Of a stretch of 7,939 bases of DNA, positions 1-7,755 are shown piece after piece. The DNA comes from Flavobacteriales bacterium (GTDB lineage Bacteria; Bacteroidota; Bacteroidia; Flavobacteriales; UBA7430): positions 1 to 7,939 of the forward strand of contig JANXFM010000076.1 of NCBI GenBank assembly GCA_024959975.1, given 5' to 3'. The notes beneath the pieces are model-generated. The model was not told the DNA's origin. It saw only the letters and a list, made by a program, of their open reading frames with translations, and searched no databases. How positions within the stretch are numbered: position 1 is the first letter of the stretch; each line of letters begins with the position of its first letter. A program made the translations under genes and the position numbers.

Positions 1-501
1 TCTTCTTTTGTAGAAGATGAAGAGTATAAAGTATTTACAGATGGTGACTGGTTTGGAGCCCTCTACTCAGACATAGTGCACACTAGATTTGAAAAGAAAG
101 ACTACTACACTCTTTTAGGTTGGGATGGAAATAATAGATCTACCACGAAAAGAATTGTTGACATCCTCCATTTCGACGAAAATGAAGAGCCTATATTTGG
201 TGCTCCTGTCATAAAAATGAATGACGGCACCCGATACAGAATGGTCTTAGAATACTCTAAGAAAACCAGCACTAATATGGGGTATAACAAAGATAATGAC
301 TATATCATTTTCGATCATCTTGAACCTTTAGAAGGTGCAGAGAAAGGTATGTTTGAATTTTACGTTCCAAGCCTTAGCTACGACGGACTTACCTTTAAAA
401 ATGGGAAATGGCGCCTGGTAGAAGACGTCCCTGCTTTTAACGACAAAAGTCAGGATAGAAAACAAGCCAAAAACATCCAAAGAGGATTGCAATCTCAATA
501 A
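1..501 (+). CDS. Conserved hypothetical protein, C-terminal part (5' truncated by window edge)
   Basis: The reading frame is open from the first base of the window to the TAA at 499-501, giving about 166 visible residues. A GTG at 76 could be read as a start, but the frame runs open upstream of it (FVEDEEYKVFTDGDWFGALY...), so the true start lies outside the window. The visible part is soluble and rich in aromatic and charged residues, with no membrane segment. The stretch YYTLLGWDGNNRSTTKR, followed by a GAPVIK block, a RMVLEYSKK block and an IIFDHLEP block, resembles a protein of unknown function that I associate with many Flavobacteriia and other Bacteroidota, usually exported. That recognition is from memory and the role is unknown. 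The last 20 or so residues (after KWRLVEDVPAF) are polar, Lys/Gln-rich and probably disordered. No strong GC-rich terminator follows. Confidence 0.75.
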   Translation, partial: SSFVEDEEYKVFTDGDWFGALYSDIVHTRFEKKDYYTLLGWDGNNRSTTKRIVDILHFDENEEPIFGAPVIKMNDGTRYRMVLEYSKKTSTNMGYNKDNDYIIFDHLEPLEGAEKGMFEFYVPSLSYDGLTFKNGKWRLVEDVPAFNDKSQDRKQAKNIQRGLQSQ

Positions 502-600
502 TTACCAATTAATAATGACTAATTGTAGTTTGAAAATGTGCTGATCTGAAAATTAACCACCAGCCATTACCAACTAGTCATCTAAATACCATAATTTACC

Positions 601-608
601 TATATTTG
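601..608 (+). promoter_or_regulatory. Candidate -7 box of the serC-HAD-serA promoter
   Basis: TATATTTG matches the Bacteroidota -7 consensus TAnnTTTG exactly. It lies in the 212-bp gap before serC and would start transcription near 614-616, leaving a leader of about 100 bases. I see no convincing TTG at the -33 position, so the call rests on one element in AT-rich DNA. The rest of the gap 502-713 is AT-rich, with no open frame of note. Confidence 0.4.
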
Positions 609-713
609 ACCATTAAAATTTATTAATAATAACCGGCTAAAATTTTTCTCATATCCTTTAAATAGTCGAATTTTGCTTTTTTATTCACTAAGCCAAACTG
701 ACTCATTTTAAAG

Positions 714-1787
714 ATGAAAAAACACAACTTCAGTGCTGGACCTTGCATACTGCCGCAAGAGGTTCTTCAACAAGCTTCACAAGCTGTACTAAACTTCAAC
801 GACTTAAACCTTTCTTTAATCGAAATTTCGCACCGAAGCAAAGACTTCATTGCGGTAATGGATAAAGCACAAGCTTTAGTAAAAGAATTATTAAACGTAC
901 CGGAAGGCTACTCAGTATTGTTCCTTCAAGGTGGAGCAAGTACTCAGTTTTTAATGACTGTAATGAATTTATTAAAGACAACTGGTAAAGCATCCTACAT
1001 AAACACAGGTGCCTGGTCTGGAAAAGCTTTAAAAGAAGGGCAAAAACTTGGAGATATTAGTGTTATTGCTAGCTCTAAAGACAAAAACTTCTCTTACATT
1101 CCAAAAGGATTTACCTGTCCTGAAGATGTAGACTATCTACACTTCACATCTAACAATACAATCTTTGGAACTCAGTTTCATGAATTCCCGAAAGTTTCCG
1201 GAGATACCTTGTTGGCATGTGATATGTCCTCAGATATTTTCTCCAGAAAAATTGACGTTTCAAAATTCGATTTGATTTACGCCGGTGCACAGAAAAACAT
1301 GGGACCTGCAGGAACCACTTTGGTCATCATAAAAGATGAAATCCTTAACAAAACTGGACGTGAAATCCCTACGATGTTAGATTATACAACTCACATCTCA
1401 AAGGGATCAATGTTCAATACACCACCTGTATTTGCCATCTACGTTTCTATGTTAACATTAGAATGGCTAAAGAAAAATGGAGGTGTAGAAGGTATAGAAA
1501 AAGTAAACACTGCTAAAGCTGAATTACTTTATTCTGAAATTGACAGAAACCCTCTATTTAAAGGTGTCGCTGCTATTGAAGATCGTTCAAAAATGAATGT
1601 TACTTTCGTCTTAACGGACGATAGTAAACAAGAAACTTTTGACAAACTATGGAATGATGCCGGAATTAGTGGGTTAAATGGTCACCGCTCTGTAGGTGGT
1701 TACCGTGCCTCTATTTACAATGCCCTTCCTTTAGAAAGTGTTCAGGTATTGGTAAATACAATGCAAGAACTAGAAAAACTCTCCTAA
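714..1787 (+). CDS. serC: Phosphoserine aminotransferase
   Basis: SerC is a cytosolic PLP-dependent class V aminotransferase. It converts 3-phosphohydroxypyruvate plus glutamate to O-phosphoserine plus 2-oxoglutarate, the second step of serine synthesis. In many bacteria it also acts on the equivalent 3-hydroxy-4-phospho intermediate of vitamin B6 synthesis. The 357-residue length is normal for the family. Visible motifs are the N-terminal NFSAGP (5-10), ISHRS (38-42), the cofactor-phosphate-binding GGAST (73-77), the cofactor-contacting Asp170 in CDMSSD, the Schiff-base lysine K194 in YAGAQKNMGPAG, and the C-terminal GHRSVGGYRASIYNAL block (323-338) that binds substrate phosphate. The ATG at 714 fits because the conserved motif follows at once. 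No Shine-Dalgarno sequence is evident, only an A/T-rich leader. It is the first gene of a three-gene operon, with the next start 2 bases after its stop. Confidence 0.97.
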   Translation: MKKHNFSAGPCILPQEVLQQASQAVLNFNDLNLSLIEISHRSKDFIAVMDKAQALVKELLNVPEGYSVLFLQGGASTQFLMTVMNLLKTTGKASYINTGAWSGKALKEGQKLGDISVIASSKDKNFSYIPKGFTCPEDVDYLHFTSNNTIFGTQFHEFPKVSGDTLLACDMSSDIFSRKIDVSKFDLIYAGAQKNMGPAGTTLVIIKDEILNKTGREIPTMLDYTTHISKGSMFNTPPVFAIYVSMLTLEWLKKNGGVEGIEKVNTAKAELLYSEIDRNPLFKGVAAIEDRSKMNVTFVLTDDSKQETFDKLWNDAGISGLNGHRSVGGYRASIYNALPLESVQVLVNTMQELEKLS

Positions 1788-1789
1788 AA

Positions 1790-2224
1790 ATGACCCAGGA
1801 ACTTAAAGAACTTTACGACGAAGACGGTAAACATATCAGCCCTCAATTAGGTGAAGATGTTAAGAATTACCTCATCGACATCGATGGTACTATCACAGAA
1901 GACGTACCAAACGAAGAACCCGAAAGAATGGTGACTTGTGAGCCTTGGGAAGATGCTCGTAAAATCATAAATCAATGGTATGACGAAGGACATATCATTA
2001 CATTCTTTACTTCGAGAACTGATGATACCAGAGAAGTAACACTAACCTGGTTAGATAAACACGGATTTAAACACCACGGTTTATTGATGAACAAACCTCG
2101 AGGTGGTAACTACCACTGGATAGACAACCATATTGTTCGTGCTACACGCTTCAAAACCAAATGGACTCCATTGGTGAAAAAGAGCAATATTATTGAAGTT
2201 TTTGATAACGACTTAGAAGACTAA
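1790..2224 (+). CDS. Small HAD-superfamily hydrolase between serC and serA, substrate unknown
   Basis: This 144-residue soluble protein has the marks of a haloacid dehalogenase-type phosphatase. Motif I is LIDIDGTI, with D30 as nucleophile and D32 as acid/base. Motif II is FFTSRT, with Ser75 following a predicted hydrophobic strand. The motif III lysine is probably K102 in MNKPRGG. The acidic motif IV is probably D112 in WIDNH. Only about 45 residues separate motifs I and II, so there is no large cap domain. This makes it unlike classical SerB and closer to small capless HAD proteins such as the capsule-associated BcbF-like group. Start and stop are each 2 bases from the neighbouring genes, so it should be co-transcribed and co-expressed with serC and serA. 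A phosphatase acting on phosphoserine or on a side product of the pathway is possible from context, but the sequence does not show it. The HAD fold is fairly secure and the function open. Confidence 0.8.
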   Translation: MTQELKELYDEDGKHISPQLGEDVKNYLIDIDGTITEDVPNEEPERMVTCEPWEDARKIINQWYDEGHIITFFTSRTDDTREVTLTWLDKHGFKHHGLLMNKPRGGNYHWIDNHIVRATRFKTKWTPLVKKSNIIEVFDNDLED

Positions 2225-2226
2225 AA

Positions 2227-3177
2227 ATGAAAATACTAGCTAACGACGGAATTGCACAAAGTGGAATCGATGCATTGGAAGCATCCGGATTCGAAGTAAT
2301 CACAGACACAGTAGCTCAAGAAAGCTTAATCGAGTACATCAATGAAAATAATGTTGTCGGACTTTTAGTTCGTTCCGCAACGAAAGTTCGTACGGACATC
2401 ATTGATGCTTGTCCAAACTTAAAACTCATCGGTCGTGGTGGAGTTGGTATGGATAACATCGATGTAGACTATGCGAGAGAAAAAGGATTACACGTCATCA
2501 ACACACCAGCTGCGAGTTCTGCTTCAGTTGCTGAATTAGTTTTCGCACACCTTTTCGGTATGGTTCGTTTCTTATTTGATGCCAATCGCAACATGCCTTT
2601 GGATGGCGACTCTCGCTTTAAAGAGTTGAAGAAAAGCTATGGTGCGGGTATCGAATTGCGTGGTAAAAAAATCGGTATTATCGGTTTTGGACGTATCGGT
2701 AGAGAAGTTGCTAAAGTTGCTTTAGGACAAGGAATGGAAGTCATTGCTCATGATCCATTCTGCGAGAGTGCAACTATTGAATTGGACTTTTACGATGGAC
2801 AAAAAGTGAACTTCAACATCACTACAGTTGCCATTGAGGATGTATACAAAAATGCAGATTTCATTACAGTACACGTTCCTTACCAAGGTAAACCACTTAT
2901 CAATAAGAAGGAAATTGAAATGATGAAAGATCAGGTTGGTTTAGTTAACGCTGCTCGTGGTGGTGTAATCAACGAAGCTGATTTGTTAGATGCACTGGAA
3001 AGTGGTAAAGTACGCTTTGCTGGTTTAGACGTGTTCGAAAACGAACCAAAACCAAATATGAAAGTTCTTATGGCTCCTCAAGTATCGCTTAGCCCGCACA
3101 TCGGCGCTGCAACACTTGAAGCTCAAGATCGAATCGGTACAGAATTAGCCGAACAAATCGAAAGCCTTTTAAAATAA
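2227..3177 (+). CDS. serA: D-3-phosphoglycerate dehydrogenase, short form without ACT domain
   Basis: SerA is a cytosolic NAD-dependent 2-hydroxyacid dehydrogenase. It oxidises 3-phosphoglycerate to 3-phosphohydroxypyruvate, the entry step of serine synthesis and the supplier of SerC's substrate. The 316 residues cover a split substrate-binding domain (about 1-100 and 290-316) around a Rossmann domain. Visible motifs are RGGVGMDNID (70-79), the nucleotide-binding GFGRIG (153-158), Asp176, which selects NAD over NADP, the catalytic arginine R244 in NAARGG, catalytic Glu273 in DVFENEP, and catalytic His291 in SPHIGAAT. The chain stops right after the substrate domain closes, so the C-terminal ACT or intervening domains that mediate serine feedback in longer SerA forms are absent. 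Other 2-hydroxyacid dehydrogenases share the fold, and co-occurrence with serC decides the assignment. It is the last gene of the operon, followed directly by a strong terminator. Confidence 0.94.
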   Translation: MKILANDGIAQSGIDALEASGFEVITDTVAQESLIEYINENNVVGLLVRSATKVRTDIIDACPNLKLIGRGGVGMDNIDVDYAREKGLHVINTPAASSASVAELVFAHLFGMVRFLFDANRNMPLDGDSRFKELKKSYGAGIELRGKKIGIIGFGRIGREVAKVALGQGMEVIAHDPFCESATIELDFYDGQKVNFNITTVAIEDVYKNADFITVHVPYQGKPLINKKEIEMMKDQVGLVNAARGGVINEADLLDALESGKVRFAGLDVFENEPKPNMKVLMAPQVSLSPHIGAATLEAQDRIGTELAEQIESLLK

Positions 3178-3203
3178 AAAAAGCCCCGGGTTCGGGGCTT
3201 TTT
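3178..3203 (+). terminator. Intrinsic terminator of the serC-HAD-serA operon
   Basis: A GC stem GCCCCG/CGGGGC (3183-3188 with 3193-3198) closes a GGTT loop. It is flanked by an A-run before (3176-3182) and five Ts after (3199-3203), which also pair and extend the stem. It begins immediately after the serA stop codon, so the operon and purL should be separate transcripts apart from read-through. Confidence 0.93.
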
Positions 3204-3205
3204 AA

Positions 3206-3236
3206 TTGGCACTATTCTCGAAAAACCCTAATTTCG
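3206..3236 (+). promoter_or_regulatory. Candidate purL promoter (Bacteroidota -33/-7 type)
   Basis: A TTG at 3206-3208 lies 20 bases upstream of TAATTTCG (3229-3236), which differs from TAnnTTTG at one position. This is the right spacing for a Bacteroidota housekeeping promoter and leaves a short A-rich leader of about 25 bases. The space between the serA terminator and the purL start is only 64 bases, too little for a purine riboswitch plus expression platform. Confidence 0.4.
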
Positions 3237-3267
3237 CAACTATTAAAAGCAACAAAAAGATCTGCCC

Positions 3268-6200
3268 ATGATTTCATTCTTTAAGGGAGCAAACCAAGTT
3301 TTTGCCGTAGCCACTAAAGAAATTATTAGCCAGGAAAATTGTGAGAAACTACAATGGTTATTCGGAGATGCCGAACAATTAAATGCCCAGGCTATTGACG
3401 GTACTTTTGTAGGTCCTAGAAAGGAAATGATTACACCTTGGAGTACAAATGCTGTTGAGATCACCCAAAACATGGGCATCAAAGGCATCAATCGTATTGA
3501 AGAATACTTTGCTTTTGATGAGCAAGCAGGTTTCGACCCAATGTTGCAGGTAAAATACAAGGGGCTTCATCAAGAAATCTTTACGGTTGACACAAAACCT
3601 GAAGAGATTATTCACATTGAAGACATCGCTGCTTATAACGAAAAAGAAGGATTAGCATTAAATCAGGAAGAAGTAGATTATTTAAATAGCATAAGTGAGG
3701 AGATTGGTAGAAAATTAACAGATTCTGAAGTATTCGGATTCTCTCAAATCAACTCTGAGCACTGTCGCCACAAAATATTTAACGGGACTTTCATCATCGA
3801 CGGTGAAGAACAAGAAACAAGTCTTTTCAAGTTGATCAGGAAAACTTCCGAAATGAACGGAGGAAACTTGGTTTCTGCCTACAAAGACAATGTTGCTTTT
3901 GTAAAAGGACCTAAGATTGAATTATTCGCTCCAAAGCGTCAGGATATTGCCGATTACTACCACACCAAAGAAGTTCAAGCTGTATTATCGCTAAAAGCGG
4001 AAACGCACAACTTCCCTACTACGGTAGAGCCTTTTAACGGAGCTGCAACAGGTTCGGGTGGTGAAATTAGAGACCGTCTGGCAGGTGGTAAAGGTAGTTT
4101 GCCTTTAGCAGGTACTGCCGTTTACATGACTTCCTACTCTCGTTTGGAAGAAGAACGCAATTGGGAAGCAGGAATGGAGGAACGTCCTTGGTTGTACCAA
4201 ACACCAATGGATATCTTAATAAAAGCATCGAACGGTGCTTCTGATTTCGGGAACAAATTCGGTCAGCCTTTAATTTCGGGTTCGGTTTTGACTTTCGAAC
4301 ATGAAGAAAACGACAAACAACTTGGTTTCGATAAGGTAATTATGTTAGCCGGTGGTATCGGATGGGGAAAACATGAGGACGCCCTTAAAGATGTACCTAA
4401 CAAAGGTGACCGTGTGGTCATCTTAGGTGGTGACAATTATCGTATTGGTATGGGAGGTTCTTCGGTGTCTTCTGTTGATACAGGTGAATTGGATAATGCC
4501 ATCGAATTAAATGCCATTCAGCGATCCAACCCTGAAATGCAAAAACGTGCTGCCAATGCGATTAGAGCTATGGTAGAAAGTGATGAGAATCCTATTGTTT
4601 CCATTCACGATCACGGTGCAGGTGGACACCTAAACTGTCTATCCGAATTGGTGGAAGAAACAGGTGGGAAAATCGATTTAGAAGCGCTTCCAGTAGGTGA
4701 CCCTACCCTATCGGCAAAAGAGATCGTTGGTAACGAGTCTCAGGAACGTATGGGATTGGTGATCAATGAAAAACACCTCGAAGAGCTCCGTAAAATCTCC
4801 GAGCGTGAGAGAGCACCTTTCTACAATGTAGGTGAGATCACAGGAGACATGAACTTCTCTTTTGAGTCGAGCAAAGACGGCAGCAAGCCCATCGATATGA
4901 AGTTGAATCACTACTTTGGTTCTTCTCCAAAAACTATTATGACAGACAATAGAGAAGATTCAAACTTCTCTAAGTTAAAATACAATCAAGACAACCTTTT
5001 AGAATACATTACATCGGTTCTTCAATTAGAAGCAGTGGCATGTAAAGACTGGTTAACGAACAAAGTTGATCGTTGTGTATCGGGTAGAGTTGCCAAACAA
5101 CAAAATACAGGTCCTTTACACATCCCACTAAACAATTGTGGTGTGATGGCCTTAGATTACAAAGGTCAATTGGGTGTTGCTACTTCCGTAGGACACGCTC
5201 CTGTAAGTGCATTGATCGATCCTGTTGCCGGTTCGCGCAATTCTATTGCCGAGGCCTTAACAAATATCGTCTTCGCTCCTATTACCGATAACTTAAACGG
5301 AGTTTCTTTAAGTGCCAATTGGATGTGGCCGTGTAGAAATGAAGGTGAAGATGCACGTTTATACGATGCAGTAAAAGGGATCAGCGACTTCGCTATTTCT
5401 TTAGGGATTAACGTTCCTACCGGAAAGGATAGTTTATCAATGACACAGAAGTACAAGGACGGAAACAAAGTGGTTTCTCCGGGTACGGTCATCATTTCTG
5501 CCATTGGTGAGTGTAGTAACATCAACCAGGTGGTGAGTCCTGTATTAAAGAAAAAAGAAAATGCACCGATTATCTACATCAACTTATCGCAAGATGCGTT
5601 TAAATTAGGTGGTAGTTCATTTGCTCAAATAAATAACAAAGTAGGTTCTGAAACGCCAACCATTAAAGATGCTGAATTCTTTAAAAATGGTTTCAATGCG
5701 ATTCAGAAATTAATTAAGTCTGACCTGGTTGAAGCCGGACACGATATTTCTGCAGGTGGTTTAATTACCGCTTTATTAGAACTCTGTTTTGCGGATGTAA
5801 ACCTCGGTGCCGACATCGATCTATCAGGCTTAAACGAACAAGATATTGTTAAGGTATTATTCTCTGAAAACGCAGGTGTTTTACTTCAGGTAAATGACAT
5901 CGCTAAAGTAGATGCTATTTTAGCAGAGATGAATATTACATACCATACATTGGGTACTGTAGTCGATGCTTCTGAATTAAGCATTACCAATAATGATACA
6001 AACTTCAACTTAAGCGTTAGTGATTTAAGAGATGTTTGGTACAAGACTTCGTACTTGTTAGACCGCAAGCAAAGTGGTGAAGAAAAAGCGCTTGAGCGAT
6101 TCAATAACTATAAGCACATGCCTTTGGAATTCAACTTCCCTAGAGGTTTCAGCGGACAGTTGGCATCCATGGGATTAGATCCGAACAGAAAAACGGCTAG

Positions 6201-6951
6201 TGGATTAAAAGCGGCCATCATCCGTGAAAAGGGTTCAAACTCTGAGCGTGAAATGGCTTATGCACTTTACCTGGCCGGTTTCGATGTAAAAGACATCCAC
6301 ATGACCGACTTGATGAGTGGCCGTGAAGATCTGAGCGATGTAAACTTTATCGCTGCCGTTGGGGGATTCTCTAACTCAGACGTTTTAGGTTCTGCAAAGG
6401 GATGGGCCGGTTCATTTAAGTATAACGACAATGCACGTACTGCTTTAAAGAACTTCTTCGAAAGAGAAGACACACTATCCTTAGGTATTTGTAACGGTTG
6501 TCAGTTATTCGTAGAATTGGGAATGATAAACCCGGAACACGAAGAAAAACCAAAAATGCTTCACAACGACTCTCACAAATTTGAGTCCGGTTTTGTGAAT
6601 GTAGATATACCCGAAAACAACTCAGTGATGTTTAGCACACTATCAGGTTCTCGTTTAGGTGTATGGGTAGCGCACGGTGAAGGTAAATTCAATTTACCTT
6701 ACAACGAAGATCAATATCAGATTGTATCGAAGTACAGCTACAAGAGCTACCCTGCAAACCCAAATGGGTCTGACTTTAACACGGCAGCAATCACTTCAAA
6801 AGATGGCCGTCACTTAGTGATGATGCCTCACCCGGAGCGTTCTATCTTCCCTTGGAACTGGGCACACTATCCGGAAAATGGAAACGAAGTTTCCCCATGG
6901 ATCGAAGCTTTTGTAAATGCTCGTAACTGGGTTGCAGAAAAATCAAAATAA
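3268..6951 (+). CDS. purL: Phosphoribosylformylglycinamidine synthase, single-chain large form
   Basis: PurL catalyses FGAR + glutamine + ATP to FGAM + glutamate + ADP + Pi, the fourth step of de novo purine synthesis in the cytosol. At 1227 residues it is the fused large form, in which one chain carries the PurS-like N-terminal region, the duplicated synthetase core and the glutaminase. Visible motifs in the first synthetase half are INSEHCRH (161-168), ETHNFPT (245-251), GAATGSGGEIRD (258-269) and HDHGAGGH (from 447). The second half has the NNCGVMALD and DPVAGSRNSIAEAL blocks and HDISAGGL (near 825). The class I glutaminase occupies about 980-1227, with nucleophile C1075 in GICNGCQ and the catalytic pair H1188 and E1190 in PHPER. 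All key residues are intact and there is no frameshift. The ATG at 3268 gives the usual short lead-in MISFF followed by KVFAV-like residues. No Shine-Dalgarno sequence is evident. It stands alone between two terminators and converges with the lipoprotein gene downstream. Confidence 0.98.
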   Translation: MISFFKGANQVFAVATKEIISQENCEKLQWLFGDAEQLNAQAIDGTFVGPRKEMITPWSTNAVEITQNMGIKGINRIEEYFAFDEQAGFDPMLQVKYKGLHQEIFTVDTKPEEIIHIEDIAAYNEKEGLALNQEEVDYLNSISEEIGRKLTDSEVFGFSQINSEHCRHKIFNGTFIIDGEEQETSLFKLIRKTSEMNGGNLVSAYKDNVAFVKGPKIELFAPKRQDIADYYHTKEVQAVLSLKAETHNFPTTVEPFNGAATGSGGEIRDRLAGGKGSLPLAGTAVYMTSYSRLEEERNWEAGMEERPWLYQTPMDILIKASNGASDFGNKFGQPLISGSVLTFEHEENDKQLGFDKVIMLAGGIGWGKHEDALKDVPNKGDRVVILGGDNYRIGMGGSSVSSVDTGELDNAIELNAIQRSNPEMQKRAANAIRAMVESDENPIVSIHDHGAGGHLNCLSELVEETGGKIDLEALPVGDPTLSAKEIVGNESQERMGLVINEKHLEELRKISERERAPFYNVGEITGDMNFSFESSKDGSKPIDMKLNHYFGSSPKTIMTDNREDSNFSKLKYNQDNLLEYITSVLQLEAVACKDWLTNKVDRCVSGRVAKQQNTGPLHIPLNNCGVMALDYKGQLGVATSVGHAPVSALIDPVAGSRNSIAEALTNIVFAPITDNLNGVSLSANWMWPCRNEGEDARLYDAVKGISDFAISLGINVPTGKDSLSMTQKYKDGNKVVSPGTVIISAIGECSNINQVVSPVLKKKENAPIIYINLSQDAFKLGGSSFAQINNKVGSETPTIKDAEFFKNGFNAIQKLIKSDLVEAGHDISAGGLITALLELCFADVNLGADIDLSGLNEQDIVKVLFSENAGVLLQVNDIAKVDAILAEMNITYHTLGTVVDASELSITNNDTNFNLSVSDLRDVWYKTSYLLDRKQSGEEKALERFNNYKHMPLEFNFPRGFSGQLASMGLDPNRKTASGLKAAIIREKGSNSEREMAYALYLAGFDVKDIHMTDLMSGREDLSDVNFIAAVGGFSNSDVLGSAKGWAGSFKYNDNARTALKNFFEREDTLSLGICNGCQLFVELGMINPEHEEKPKMLHNDSHKFESGFVNVDIPENNSVMFSTLSGSRLGVWVAHGEGKFNLPYNEDQYQIVSKYSYKSYPANPNGSDFNTAAITSKDGRHLVMMPHPERSIFPWNWAHYPENGNEVSPWIEAFVNARNWVAEKSK

Positions 6952-6955
6952 TCTT

Positions 6956-6998
6956 TTTTTGATATAAACAACAAAGCCCTCGCAATTGCGAGGGCTTT
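6956..6998. repeat. 43-bp direct repeat, copy 1 (terminator-containing)
   Basis: This segment, TTTTTGATATAAACAAC followed by the hairpin, recurs at 7756-7798 exactly 800 bp away with only two differences. Both differences are in the stem (T6980 to C7780 and A6991 to G7791), and the two positions pair with each other. Similarity stops sharply at both ends of the segment. Confidence 0.9.
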
Positions 6999-7005
6999 AC
7001 TTTTT
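6973..7005. terminator. Bidirectional hairpin terminator between purL and the lipoprotein gene
   Basis: A perfect 26-base inverted repeat (6973-6998) forms an 11-bp stem, AAAGCCCTCGC with its complement, around an AATT loop. On the plus strand it is followed by AC and five Ts (7001-7005), suiting purL, which stops 21 bases before the stem. On the minus strand it is followed by a U-rich TTGTTTATAT tail, suiting the lipoprotein gene, which stops 23 bases before the stem. Confidence 0.92.
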
Positions 7006-7021
7006 ATCAATAAATTTATCT

Positions 7022-7600
7022 TTAATGCTTTCTAATTCTCCTTTTTCTAAGACCCTGAAAAAATGAAGCTTTATCACCCTTTATAAGTCTGTTCGCTCCT
7101 CGCCTTCCTTCTTCCGAATTTATTTTTTCAAAGTATATCTTCTCTTCATATTCTTCATAACCAATTGTGCCTCCATCATTATAGGACTCATATTCGTAAT
7201 AACTTACTACTAAAGATGTATTCGATAATGTTTCAACCTGCAACTCCACATAATCTGTAGAATCTTCGTAAGTGTATTCCAAATACAAAGTATTATCACT
7301 ATAAGTCCAAGCGTAAACTTCAGCTTCATCAAAATCATCTTCACCCACAAATAAAGAATCAGAAGTGAAGTCTAAAATTAACTCTTCAGGATCAGCAGAA
7401 TACGATTCAAACTCTGATTCTTCAACAATTCTAATGGTCGTATCCTCCGAATTCAACACCCCATATTCATAACTATCTTCGTACCTCTGAGCTTCCCATT
7501 TACCAATAAACTTAGATTCTGTACTTACAGAATTGACGTCTTTTTCACAAGAAACCATTGCAATAGCCAGAACGGATATTGCCAATAGTAATTTTTTCAT
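7022..7600 (-). CDS. Small acidic lipoprotein, probably lipocalin-like beta-barrel
   Basis: The product is 192 residues. It begins with a lipoprotein signal peptide: MKK, a hydrophobic core LLLAISVLAIAMV, then SC with the lipidated cysteine at C18. It should therefore be exported and membrane-anchored, probably in the outer membrane. Residues about 30-159 contain FIGKWEAQRYE, LILDFTSDSLF, AWTYSDNTLYLEYTY and KIYFEK. This is the alternating strand pattern of small Bacteroidota lipocalin-like lipoproteins, which usually open with a GKW motif. No ligand or enzyme activity can be inferred. The body is extremely acidic, about 39 Asp/Glu against 7 Lys/Arg after C18. The last 33 residues reverse this (about 11 Lys/Arg against 3 acidic) and look unlike the rest; the natural end may be at residue 159. 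It has its own candidate promoter and converges on purL. Assignment as a lipoprotein is strong and the lipocalin-like fold moderate. Confidence 0.8.
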   Translation of the reverse strand: MKKLLLAISVLAIAMVSCEKDVNSVSTESKFIGKWEAQRYEDSYEYGVLNSEDTTIRIVEESEFESYSADPEELILDFTSDSLFVGEDDFDEAEVYAWTYSDNTLYLEYTYEDSTDYVELQVETLSNTSLVVSYYEYESYNDGGTIGYEEYEEKIYFEKINSEEGRRGANRLIKGDKASFFQGLRKRRIRKH

Positions 7601-7640
7601 AATTTCAATTATTTAAATTCAACTATTAAATTTTCTGATA

Positions 7641-7648
7641 CAAATATA
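7641..7648 (-). promoter_or_regulatory. Candidate -7 box of the lipoprotein gene
   Basis: Read on the minus strand this is TATATTTG, an exact TAnnTTTG match and the same octamer as upstream of serC. It would start transcription near 7634, about 34 bases before the start codon. No TTG sits at the normal -33 distance, which would fit dependence on an activator bound to the repeats just upstream. Confidence 0.45.
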
Positions 7649-7664
7649 AAGACTTAACAACCAG

Positions 7665-7710
7665 TATCATATAGGTGATATCACTCATATTTAAAGCAAT
7701 ATCACTCATA
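7665..7710. promoter_or_regulatory. Operator-like repeat cluster upstream of the lipoprotein promoter
   Basis: The 12-mer ATATCACTCATA occurs at 7678-7689 and again at 7699-7710, exactly 21 bp apart or two helical turns. The first copy overlaps the perfect palindrome GTGATATCAC (7675-7684), which is flanked by further pairing ATAT arms (7669-7672 with 7687-7690). A third TATCA core lies at 7665-7669. The cluster lies roughly 30 to 75 bases upstream of the predicted lipoprotein start site. No regulator is identified. Confidence 0.45.
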
Positions 7711-7755
7711 CATAAATTTGAGTCTGGTAAAATAGCAACGAAGTTCCTCCTAGGA

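Noticed and set aside
76..501. A GTG start at 76 as the beginning of the first gene.
   Set aside because: The same frame is open back to base 1 with protein-like sequence, so 76 is an internal valine codon.
506..525. Inverted repeat CAATTA/TAATTG after the first gene as a terminator.
   Set aside because: The stem is only six AT-rich base pairs with an 8-base loop and no T-run after it; too weak to call.
502..580. Two similar phrases, ATTACCAATTAA and ATTACCAACTAG, as a repeat element.
   Set aside because: The match is short and AT-rich, with no conserved flanks or structure.
3204..3267. A purine-responsive riboswitch before purL.
   Set aside because: Only 64 bases separate the serA terminator from the purL start, and no aptamer-like helices are visible.
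5166..5525. A 119-codon open frame on the minus strand inside purL, and other shorter antisense frames there.
   Set aside because: They overlap a fully conserved PurL reading frame, show no recognisable protein pattern or promoter, and are expected by chance opposite a long gene.
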